Assembly: GCA_036404255.1 (NCBI GenBank)
Contig: DASWOP010000060.1
Coordinates: 1-14,974, forward strand
Reading direction: 5' to 3'
Origin: JARLFX01 sp036404255
Lineage (GTDB): Bacteria; Acidobacteriota; Terriglobia; Terriglobales; Acidobacteriaceae
DNA: 14,974 nucleotides
Position numbers and translations under genes: made by a program. This document shows, piece by piece, positions 5,809-12,639 of this stretch. Under the pieces are notes generated by a model, which did no database searches, was not told where the DNA came from, and was given only the letters and a program-made list of their open reading frames with translations. Each line of letters begins with the position of its first letter. The stretch's first letter is position 1.

Positions 5809-6489
5809 ATGGCATTCATGGGCATGCTGGCTCGCTTCTATCCTATTCTGGATGCGGATCTGCTGGCGCGGCGTAAGATCTCGATTGCCGATTGTGCGAA
5901 GGCGATGTGCGATGCCGGCGTTATGCTGCTGCAGTATCGCGATAAGCAGGCGATGCCGCAGGAGATTCTGCGGAACGCGGAGATCATTAAGACAATCTTT
6001 GAGGGTACCGGCTGCGTGCTGATTCTCGACGACCGCGCCGATGTGGCTGCGATTGCGGGCTGGGATGGCGTGCATGTGGGGCAGCAGGACCTTTCGCCCG
6101 ATGCGGCACGGTTGGTGATGGGCCCGGACGCGATCATCGGGCTATCAACTCACAACGGAACGCAGGTGCTGGAGGGCGATGCGGCGATGGAACGCATCGG
6201 CGGCTCGGGATATCTGGCGATTGGGCCGGTCTTTGCCACGGGGAGCAAGGAGAATCCTGATCCGGTGGTGGGGCTGGAGGGCGTGCGGCGGGCACGGACA
6301 ATTCTCAATCAGTCGCAGACGCCGATGCGGCTGCCGCTGGTCGCGATTGGGGGTATCACGCTGGAGAGCGCTGCGGATGTAGTGGCTGCAGGTGCGGATG
6401 CCATTGCGGTGATATCCGGTGCGATAGGCCGTGATGCAACGGAGACTGCGGCGCGCTGCAGGGAGTGGATGACTGCGCTGAAGGCCTGA
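5809..6489 (+). CDS. thiE: Thiamine-phosphate synthase
   Basis: ThiE joins hydroxymethylpyrimidine diphosphate with thiazole phosphate to make thiamine phosphate in the cytoplasm. The 226-residue TIM-barrel protein shows the family motifs: LLQYRDK (40-46), LDDRADVA (73-80), GVHVGQQDL (87-95), GLSTHN (111-116), AIGPVFATGSK (137-147), VAIGGI (188-193) and VISG (201-204). The usual reading of the third motif is ND, here DD. The ATG at 5809 directly follows the accC TAG; ATG codons at 5818 and 5824 are also possible starts, and the conserved part begins at LARFYPILD. Immediate succession without a separate ribosome site suggests translational coupling to accC. No other thiamine gene is nearby. 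Confidence 0.95.
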   Translation: MAFMGMLARFYPILDADLLARRKISIADCAKAMCDAGVMLLQYRDKQAMPQEILRNAEIIKTIFEGTGCVLILDDRADVAAIAGWDGVHVGQQDLSPDAARLVMGPDAIIGLSTHNGTQVLEGDAAMERIGGSGYLAIGPVFATGSKENPDPVVGLEGVRRARTILNQSQTPMRLPLVAIGGITLESAADVVAAGADAIAVISGAIGRDATETAARCREWMTALKA

Positions 6490-6534
6490 AATATGCAGGA
6501 ATAGCGCATTGTGCAGTATCATCGGTATATTCGC

Positions 6535-6557
6535 AATTCATCGCAAAATAATGAATT
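6535..6557 (+). repeat. Stem-loop before the permease gene
   Basis: AATTCAT (6535-6541) and ATGAATT (6551-6557) are perfect inverted repeats with a 9-nt loop, just upstream of the GAGGGAGAT ribosome site of the permease gene. There is no T-run, so it is not an intrinsic terminator for thiE. It may be a leader structure or an operator; nothing further supports a role. Confidence 0.35.
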
Positions 6558-6578
6558 CCTGAGGGAGATACCTGCCGC

Positions 6579-8117
6579 ATGTCTAAATGGCTGGCAACAA
6601 AGCCGCTGGAACAGATCTTATTTGAGTCGCAGGAGACGGGCGAAGGTACGCTGAAACGAACGCTCACCGCGACCAACCTGATATCGCTCGGCATTGGCGC
6701 CATCATTGGTACGGGCATCTTTGTGCTGGCCGGGTCTACGGCGGCTAACTTCGCTGGGCCGGGCGTGGTTTACTCCTTCGTCTTCGCCGCGGTCGCCTGC
6801 GTCTTTGCGGGACTCTGCTATGCGGAGTTTTCAGCGATGATTCCGGTGGCCGGTTCTGCTTACACCTATGGCTATGCCACACTGGGCGAGATCTTCGCAT
6901 GGATCATCGGCTGGGATCTGATTTTGGAGTACGCGTTTGGCGCCGCTACAGTGTGCTCTGGTTGGAGCGGCTACGTGCTCTCGCTGGGACAGGATTTCGG
7001 GCTGCGGCTTCCGCCAGCGCTGGCAGGAACGCCGGGGTCGGTGTTCGTGCTGTATCAAGGGCACTGGGAGTACCTGGGGCGCATCGCTGCGAAGCTGGCT
7101 GAACTGGGTATTGACCCGGCCACGCTGCCGCAGAAGCATGGCGTCTTCAACCTGGTGGCGTTCCTTGGCATTATGTTCGCTACGACGATCCTGGTGATCG
7201 GCATCAAGGAGTCGGCGGACTTCAACAACATTATTGTGGCGGTCAAGCTGGTGGTGTTGTTTATCTTCGTCGGGGTAGGTGGGTGGACACTGATGCACCA
7301 CCCGCAATGGGTTAAGGCAAACTGGCATCCGTTCCTACCGCCGAACCTGGGTCACTTCGGGCAGTATGGCTGGTCGGGCGCGCTGCGCGGCGCGGGTGTG
7401 ATCTTCTTTGCGTACATCGGCTTCGATGCGGTTTCGACGGCGGCGCAGGAGGCAAGGAACCCGAAGCGCGACATGCCGATTGGCATTCTGGGATCGCTGG
7501 CGGTTTGCACCGTACTTTATATTCTGGTCGCACTGGTGCTGACCGGGTTGGTGAACTACCACTATCTCAATGTGCCGGATTCGCTCGCGGTTGGCATGGA
7601 TCAGACGGGCGTGCGCTGGGGCAGCCTGCTGGTGAAGATCGGCGCGCTGGGTGGACTGACGAGCACGATGGTGGTGATGTTGCTGGGCCAGAGCCGTGTG
7701 TTCTTCTCCATGTCAAAGGATGGTTTGCTGCCGAAGTCATTCTCGAAGGTGCATCCGAAGTACCGGACGCCGTATATCTCATCGATCACGGTTGGTCTGG
7801 TGGTGGCGACGTTTGCCTCGCTGATTCCGCTGGCGAAGCTGGGTGAGATGACCAGCATCGGTACGCTGCTGGCGTTCATCATCGTGTGCGCGGGCATATG
7901 GGTGCTGCGTGTGCGGCGGCCTGATCTGCCTCGTCCGTTCCGTGCGCCGTGGATGCCGTTTACGCCCATCGCCGGCATTGCCGTATCGCTGGCCATGATG
8001 CTTGGACTGCCGAAAGATACGTGGATCCGGCTGATCGTGTGGCTGCTGATTGGGCTGGTGATCTATGTGACCTACAGCCGAAAGCGCAGCAAGGTGCAGA
8101 AGCGGCTGGCGGAGTAA
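6579..8117 (+). CDS. APC-family amino acid permease (YfnA/CAT-like), 512 aa
   Basis: An inner-membrane transporter of the amino acid-polyamine-organocation superfamily, with about 12 hydrophobic segments. The first helix holds the unwound substrate-binding stretch GIGAIIGTGIFVLAG (residues 38-52). The region FAYIGFDAVSTAAQEARNPKRDMP is the signature of the cationic-amino-acid-transporter subgroup and falls at the usual sixth helix and following loop. The N-terminus, KPLEQILFES, matches the short soluble tail common in this subgroup. The substrate cannot be fixed from sequence; a broad or cationic amino acid range is likely. The ribosome site GAGGGAGAT lies about ten bases before the ATG. The gene stands alone, 89 nt after thiE, and ends at a bidirectional terminator shared with the ABC gene. 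Confidence 0.92.
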   Translation: MSKWLATKPLEQILFESQETGEGTLKRTLTATNLISLGIGAIIGTGIFVLAGSTAANFAGPGVVYSFVFAAVACVFAGLCYAEFSAMIPVAGSAYTYGYATLGEIFAWIIGWDLILEYAFGAATVCSGWSGYVLSLGQDFGLRLPPALAGTPGSVFVLYQGHWEYLGRIAAKLAELGIDPATLPQKHGVFNLVAFLGIMFATTILVIGIKESADFNNIIVAVKLVVLFIFVGVGGWTLMHHPQWVKANWHPFLPPNLGHFGQYGWSGALRGAGVIFFAYIGFDAVSTAAQEARNPKRDMPIGILGSLAVCTVLYILVALVLTGLVNYHYLNVPDSLAVGMDQTGVRWGSLLVKIGALGGLTSTMVVMLLGQSRVFFSMSKDGLLPKSFSKVHPKYRTPYISSITVGLVVATFASLIPLAKLGEMTSIGTLLAFIIVCAGIWVLRVRRPDLPRPFRAPWMPFTPIAGIAVSLAMMLGLPKDTWIRLIVWLLIGLVIYVTYSRKRSKVQKRLAE

Positions 8118-8136
8118 GCTTCTTCGTGCAAAAAAC

Positions 8137-8168
8137 AGAAAAGCCCGGCGAACCAGCTGGGCTTTTCT
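8137..8168. terminator. Bidirectional intrinsic terminator
   Basis: AGAAAAGCCC (8137-8146) and GGGCTTTTCT (8159-8168) are perfect 10-bp inverted repeats with a 12-nt loop. The stem ends in TTTTCT on the plus strand and in TTTTCT then GTTTTTTG on the minus strand, so it can terminate both the permease (+) and the ATPase gene (-), which converge here. Confidence 0.85.
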
Positions 8169-8183
8169 ACGTCTGATGCGGAA

Positions 8184-8936
8184 CTATTCTGCGTCGTTCT
8201 TCAGGCTGGCGCCACGGGCTGAAGGCTGATCGCTGGCAATGACGCCGTCGCGGATGGTGATGATGCGATGCGCATATTCGGCGATGTCTGGTTCGTGCGT
8301 AACGAGGACGATGGTGTTGCCCTTGGCGTGAAGATCGTCAAAGAGCGCCATGATTTCGTCGCCGGTCTTGGAGTCGAGGTTGCCGGTGGGTTCGTCGGCG
8401 AGGATTATGGATGGCCGGTTGACCAGAGCGCGGGCGATGGCTACGCGCTGGCGCTGGCCGCCGGAGAGTTCGTTGGGTTTGTGCATCATGCGTTCGCCCA
8501 GGTTGACGGACTCCAGCACCTCTTTGGCGCGGGCCAAGCGCTCGACCTGCGGGGTGCCGTTATAGATGAGCGGAAGCTCCACGTTATGCAGGGCGGTGGC
8601 TCGAGGCAGCAAGTTGAAGGTCTGGAAGACGAAGCCAATCTCCTTGTTGCGGATGCGGGCCAGTTCGTCGTCACTGAGATTGCTGACGTCATGCTTGTTG
8701 AGCCAATACTTTCCCTGCGAGGGCGAATCGAGGCAGCCTATGAGGTTCATGAGCGTCGATTTGCCGGAGCCCGACGGACCCATGATGGCGACATATTCGT
8801 TGTGACAGATGCGCAGGTTCACGCCGCGCAGGGCATGTAGCTCCTGATCGCCCATGACGTAGGTCTTCCATAGGTTCTCAGTGACAATGACTTCGTCGCA
8901 TGAGCTGTGCGGCAGGTTTGCGGATTCAAGCGACAT
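8184..8936 (-). CDS. ABC transporter ATPase, MacB/LolD type, 250 aa
   Basis: The nucleotide-binding subunit of a type VII ABC system (MacB/LolCDE/FtsE group). Visible motifs are Walker A GPSGSGKST (53-61), Q-loop Q105 in FVFQTFNLLP, signature LSGGQRQR (157-164), Walker B IILADEPTGNLD (catalytic E182) and the H-loop histidine in VTHEP (H214). FQTFNLLP and DEPTGNLDSKTG are characteristic of this group. The ATG at 8934-8936 was preferred over one 36 nt upstream because GGAGA lies six bases before it. It follows the adaptor gene on the same strand after 54 nt, so the two are probably one transcript. No FtsX/MacB-like permease gene lies next to it, so the membrane partner must be encoded elsewhere. 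Export of a drug or peptide, or lipoprotein release, are the likely roles. Confidence 0.92.
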   Translation of the reverse strand: MSLESANLPHSSCDEVIVTENLWKTYVMGDQELHALRGVNLRICHNEYVAIMGPSGSGKSTLMNLIGCLDSPSQGKYWLNKHDVSNLSDDELARIRNKEIGFVFQTFNLLPRATALHNVELPLIYNGTPQVERLARAKEVLESVNLGERMMHKPNELSGGQRQRVAIARALVNRPSIILADEPTGNLDSKTGDEIMALFDDLHAKGNTIVLVTHEPDIAEYAHRIITIRDGVIASDQPSARGASLKNDAE

Positions 8937-8990
8937 ACGGTTCTCCAAGAGTTCGATGCACGCACACGGCATGCGGGTGCTGAAAAGCGC

Positions 8991-10385
8991 CTAGCTTGCG
9001 TCAGAATCTGTAGCGACGAGCTTGGGCGGCGAGTTATCCCGTTTTACGGTGCTGCCACTCTTGAGGATACGTAAGACTTTGAAGGCTCCGGTAATGATTT
9101 CATCGCCGGCCTTGAGCCCGGAGAGGACTTCGATATCCGTTGTGCCAGTGATGCCTGTAGTGACGGGAACGAAGGATGCGGTTGTGGTGCGGCCCCTGGT
9201 CACCATCAAGTAGACACCCTGCACCGGCGTGGAATGCAGCGGAAGCGTGGTGTTGGCGTCCGGCTTGCCCTTGTGGTCGGCGTAGATCTTCTCCAGTGCC
9301 GTGTCGCGCGAGACCAACGCCTGGATGGGGATGGTCAGCACGTCAGCCTTGCGGGCGGTGGTGATCTTGGCCGTGGCAGAGAGGCCGGGACGAAGATCCT
9401 CCGACGGAATGTCGAGCGTGACAACCACCTTGAAGTCCTTCGCCTCTTCCGTGCCGGTGGTGCTCTGGCTGGTGGCGACTCCGGTGGTGCGCAGCAGAGC
9501 CTGATCGCCGACTTCGGTGACGTGGCCCTTAAAGATTCGGTTGGGAAGGGCATCGACGGTGACGTCTGCTTCCTGCCCGAGGCGTACGTTCACGATGTCT
9601 GTCTCGTCTACCTTGACCTCAGCGGTGATGACGGACATATCAGCCAGAGTCATCAGGGTGGAGCCTTCGGCGTTCTGGATGCCGAGGACGACGGTCTCGC
9701 CTTCGCGGACCGGGACGTTGGTGACCAGACCGTTGAAGGGCGCACGGCTCTGGGTCAGATCAAGCCCGTACTGATTGCCGCGCTGGGTGGCGGTAGCGGT
9801 ATCGACGTGGCTGCGCTGGGATAGGGTCTGCGTCTTCGCCTGCTCATAGGCGGCTTTGCGCTGGGCCAGTGTGGCGACAGAGACGTCGTAAGCGGCCTTC
9901 TTTGCGTCAAAATCCTGCTTGGCGATGAGCTGTTCCTGATAGAGGGCCTTGGCGCGGACGAAGTCAAAGTTCTTCTGTTCCAGATCGGCCTGGGCCTGGT
10001 CGACGGAAGCCTTGGCGGTGATCTCCGCCGCAACGGAGCTTTGGACATCGCTTTTGGAGGAAGAGATGGTGGCCTGCTGCGCAGCAACGGTGGCGGCTGC
10101 TTGTACGCTCTCTACCTGGGCGAGCAACTGTCCCTTCAACACATGGTCGCCTTCTTTGGCATACAGGTTCGTAATTCTGCCAAATGCAGTAGCACCAATG
10201 TTGACGTAGGTCTTGGGCTTGATCTGGCCAGAACCGCTGACGATGGATATGAGCTCCTGCCGGGTGGCCTTAGCGGTGGTCACTTTGGCCGCTTTGCCCT
10301 GGGAGGCAATAACTGCGACAACGATCACGAGGAGTATCACCACCGCGATGGAGGAGAAAATCCAGATCTTCTTCTTTCGGCTCAT
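8991..10385 (-). CDS. MacA/HlyD-family periplasmic adaptor, 464 aa
   Basis: This membrane-fusion protein would link an inner-membrane ABC transporter to an outer-membrane channel. An N-terminal anchor (residues about 7-28, IWIFSSIAVVILLVIVVAVI) follows a basic start, MSRKKK, with no lipobox cysteine. Then come a lipoyl half (IGATAFGRITNLYAKEGDHVLKGQLLAQVES), a long Ala/Gln-rich coiled coil at about 95-205, the second lipoyl half (SRAPFNGLVTNVPVREGETV) and beta-barrel/proximal domains ending in GLKAGDEIITG. The ATG at 10383-10385 is the natural start; the frame stays open for 85 more codons upstream, but that part is Pro-rich and unlike the family. The ATPase gene follows after 54 nt. An inverted repeat about 105 nt upstream may be an operator. 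Confidence 0.9.
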   Translation of the reverse strand: MSRKKKIWIFSSIAVVILLVIVVAVIASQGKAAKVTTAKATRQELISIVSGSGQIKPKTYVNIGATAFGRITNLYAKEGDHVLKGQLLAQVESVQAAATVAAQQATISSSKSDVQSSVAAEITAKASVDQAQADLEQKNFDFVRAKALYQEQLIAKQDFDAKKAAYDVSVATLAQRKAAYEQAKTQTLSQRSHVDTATATQRGNQYGLDLTQSRAPFNGLVTNVPVREGETVVLGIQNAEGSTLMTLADMSVITAEVKVDETDIVNVRLGQEADVTVDALPNRIFKGHVTEVGDQALLRTTGVATSQSTTGTEEAKDFKVVVTLDIPSEDLRPGLSATAKITTARKADVLTIPIQALVSRDTALEKIYADHKGKPDANTTLPLHSTPVQGVYLMVTRGRTTTASFVPVTTGITGTTDIEVLSGLKAGDEIITGAFKVLRILKSGSTVKRDNSPPKLVATDSDAS

Positions 10386-10481
10386 GCTCAGTCTCTCAAT
10401 GGCGGGAACCGCCGGGTTCACCGTGGGAACACACTCAACCTGAAGCGCTGTTGCACCTACCGAGGCTGGAGTGAACCGAAC

Positions 10482-10523
10482 GATTCGATTTGCTTGAAGA
10501 TGATGATACCAAGCAAGATTCGA
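10482..10523. promoter_or_regulatory. Paired dyad upstream of the adaptor gene, possible operator
   Basis: TTGCTTG (10490-10496) and CAAGCAA (10510-10516) are perfect inverted repeats 20 nt apart centre to centre, about two helical turns. They are flanked by direct copies of GATTCGA at 10482-10488 and 10517-10523. The arrangement fits a dimeric repressor or activator site for the adaptor-ATPase operon. Its start codon lies about 105 nt away. The regulator is not identified. Confidence 0.4.
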
Positions 10524-10626
10524 AAGCGGCGCAAAAATCGGGCATAAGGGTGTTCGAATTGGAGGAGGAGGCAATCTGAATTGCGGATTGGGAGACGCAG
10601 TTGAAAAGACAAAATTCAGCAGATTA

Positions 10627-10654
10627 TCCCCGGGACTCAATGGAGCCCCGGGAC
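10627..10654. repeat. GC-rich stem-loop from a duplicated CCCCGGGAC
   Basis: Two direct copies of CCCCGGGAC (10628-10636 and 10646-10654), each with a CCCGGG palindrome, can fold together: CCC with GGG, GGG with CCC, and CTC with GAG around AATG, with one C-C mismatch and one bulged A. There is no T-run. It could insulate the divergent promoters or be a remnant palindromic repeat. Confidence 0.4.
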
Positions 10655-10703
10655 CCTACATTCCAAAGAGCAAAATTAGGAGGTGAGTGGAGGGTTGGCC
10701 AGC

Positions 10704-10733
10704 TTGTGTCCACCCCTCTGCACCTTCTACAAT
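10704..10733 (+). promoter_or_regulatory. Putative promoter of the GWxTD gene
   Basis: TTGTGT (10704-10709) and TACAAT (10728-10733) are separated by 18 nt. The -10 box matches five of six consensus bases and the -35 box three. Transcription would start near 10740, leaving a leader of about 27 nt that includes GGAGAG before the ATG at 10767. Confidence 0.45.
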
Positions 10734-10766
10734 GAGCGATAGACTTCTGGAGAGAAAAGTACCGCT

Positions 10767-12530
10767 ATGCAGAGAAATAGCTTCATGGTTGCCGGCATGT
10801 TTCTGGTTGGTTTTGTCTGTGTCTCAACGACACAGAGCGCGGCGGCGCAGGAATCGCGGACAGTGCCGGGTACAACGGCCACCAGCCCCTCGAACTCTGA
10901 TAGCGTGACCAAGGGGCCACCGACGGTGGAGCAGCCTGACCCGCTCAAGCGCAAATTGAGCGACTCCGAAAAGCGCAAACAGCAGAAGCTACTTCGCCAG
11001 GAATTGAAGGGCGAATACAAGAAGTGGCTGAACGAAGACGTGGTCTGGATCATCACGGACGAAGAGTCGAAGGCATTTAAATCTCTCTCCAACGATGAGG
11101 AGCGCGAGAACTTTATCGAAAGCTTCTGGCTGCGCCGCAATCCGAACCCGGATTCGCCTGACAACGAATATCGCGAAGAGCATTATCAGCGTATTGCCTA
11201 TTCGAACGAGCACTTTGCCGCAGGCAAGCCGGGCTGGCGTACAGACCGTGGGCACATGTACATCGCCTACGGCAAGCCGGACAGCATTGATTCGCACCCT
11301 AGTGGCGGCAATTACGAGCGCCCGATGGAAGAAGGCGGCGGCAGCACATCTACCTTCCCCTTTGAGGTTTGGCATTACCGCTACCTTGAAGGCATCGGGG
11401 ACAATATCGATATCGAGTTTGTGGATACTTGCCAGTGCGGTGACTATCACATGACCATCGACCGCTCGGAGAAGGATGCACTGAAATACGTGCCGGGCGC
11501 CGGCCAGACGCTGTATGAGCAGATGGGCCGCTCTACCAAGGCTGACCGTTTCTCTGGCGGCGGGCTGGAGCAATTGGGCGATGGACCGCAGGCCGCATCA
11601 CAACAGGCTAAGCAGTTTGACCGGCTGGATCGCTATGCCAAGCTCAACGCGCCTCCTCCGATCAAGTTCAAGGATCTGGATGCCTATATCAGCCAGCACA
11701 AACTGCTGACCGGGCCGCCGTTCCCGTTTGATGTGCGTACCGATTTTGTGAAGGTGACAAACGACACCGTTCTGGTGCCGCTCACCATCCAGATCAGAAA
11801 CCGCGACATCACGTTCAACACCAAGGACGGTGCGTCCATTGGGACGGTGAATATTCTGGGCCGGGTGACGTCGATCTCTGGACGCCTGGCACAGACATTT
11901 GAAGACACGGTGAAGGTGGAGGCTGCCAGCGATATGCTGGCGTCAACCATGACCAACGCCTCGGTGTACTGGAAGTCGCTTCCGCTGCGTCCGGGCCGCT
12001 ACAAGATTGATATTGCGATCAAGGACGTAAACAACGCGGACCATGTGGGATTCTGGGAGCGGGGCATCGAAGTACCCAAGTATGACGATGACCGCCTCTC
12101 TGCCTCGTCGCTGATTCTGGCGGACAAGATGGAGCGGGTGCCGTCCAAGCAGATCGGCGCGGGCAACTTCGTGATCGGAAATACGTTTATCCGTCCACGG
12201 GTTTCGGCCAATACGATTACGCCGGTGAGCTTTACGCGCGGACAGAATCTAAACTTCTGGATGCAGGTTTATAACCTGGGTATTGACGACAAGAGCAAGC
12301 AAAATGGGGCCACGATCGAGTACAGCATTACCGATCTGACGACTAACAAGGCTGTTTTGAACGTGTCTGAGCTGACAAACAAGCTGAATCCAAATGCAGA
12401 CCAGTTGACGCTGGAGAAGAGCCTGCCGCTGGCCAGTCTGCAGCCCGGAAAGTACCAGGTAACGATCAAGATAAATGACGGAATCAGCAAGCAACAGATA
12501 GGCGAATCGGCCAAGTTCGTCGTAGAGTAA
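10767..12530 (+). CDS. Secreted GWxTD domain-containing protein, 587 aa
   Basis: The protein has a Sec signal peptide (residues 1-27, ending SAAA) and then a GWxTD domain, known mainly from Acidobacteriota, Bacteroidota and related environmental bacteria. The name-giving motif reads PGWRTDRGHMYIAYGKPD, with GWRTD at 156-160; before it come WLNEDVVWIITDEE and FWLRRNPNPDSPDNEYR, and after it the paired FEVWHYRYLEGIG and IEFVD. Residues from about 310 on look like beta-sandwich repeats (GRYKIDIAIKDV, GKYQVTIKIND), suggesting extracytoplasmic Ig-like domains. No biochemical function is established for the family as far as I know. CQCGDYH holds two cysteines that might bind a metal or form a disulfide. 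An outer-membrane-type gene follows 109 nt downstream, without a convincing terminator between, so the two are likely co-expressed. The start is the first ATG; ATG at 10785 is possible. Confidence 0.92.
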   Translation: MQRNSFMVAGMFLVGFVCVSTTQSAAAQESRTVPGTTATSPSNSDSVTKGPPTVEQPDPLKRKLSDSEKRKQQKLLRQELKGEYKKWLNEDVVWIITDEESKAFKSLSNDEERENFIESFWLRRNPNPDSPDNEYREEHYQRIAYSNEHFAAGKPGWRTDRGHMYIAYGKPDSIDSHPSGGNYERPMEEGGGSTSTFPFEVWHYRYLEGIGDNIDIEFVDTCQCGDYHMTIDRSEKDALKYVPGAGQTLYEQMGRSTKADRFSGGGLEQLGDGPQAASQQAKQFDRLDRYAKLNAPPPIKFKDLDAYISQHKLLTGPPFPFDVRTDFVKVTNDTVLVPLTIQIRNRDITFNTKDGASIGTVNILGRVTSISGRLAQTFEDTVKVEAASDMLASTMTNASVYWKSLPLRPGRYKIDIAIKDVNNADHVGFWERGIEVPKYDDDRLSASSLILADKMERVPSKQIGAGNFVIGNTFIRPRVSANTITPVSFTRGQNLNFWMQVYNLGIDDKSKQNGATIEYSITDLTTNKAVLNVSELTNKLNPNADQLTLEKSLPLASLQPGKYQVTIKINDGISKQQIGESAKFVVE

Positions 12531-12639
12531 TAACAGGAATTGCGCAGGATGCGCGACCGCGAAGATTGTATAAAGCGACGGCCGGCAGGCGCGAAACTTT
12601 TTGGAGATAGGCCAGACGCACAGGAAGACTTGTGCAGCT

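Larger units (their letters stand above)
10386..10766. other. Divergent intergenic region, 381 nt
   Basis: This gap separates the adaptor gene (-) from the GWxTD gene (+). It holds, left to right, the ribosome-binding region of the adaptor gene, a paired dyad (10482-10523), a stem-loop made of two CCCCGGGAC copies (10627-10654) and a promoter for the GWxTD gene (10704-10733). I see no tRNA or credible small gene. I could not find a convincing promoter for the adaptor gene. Confidence 0.5.

Noticed and set aside
4540..6075. 511-codon minus-strand open frame across accC and thiE
   Set aside because: It is rich in His, Arg and Leu, spans two unmistakable genes on the other strand, and has no recognisable domain.
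10386..10640. Upstream extension of the adaptor gene (85 codons)
   Set aside because: Pro-rich and unlike adaptor N-termini; the basic start followed by a membrane anchor at 10385 fits the family.
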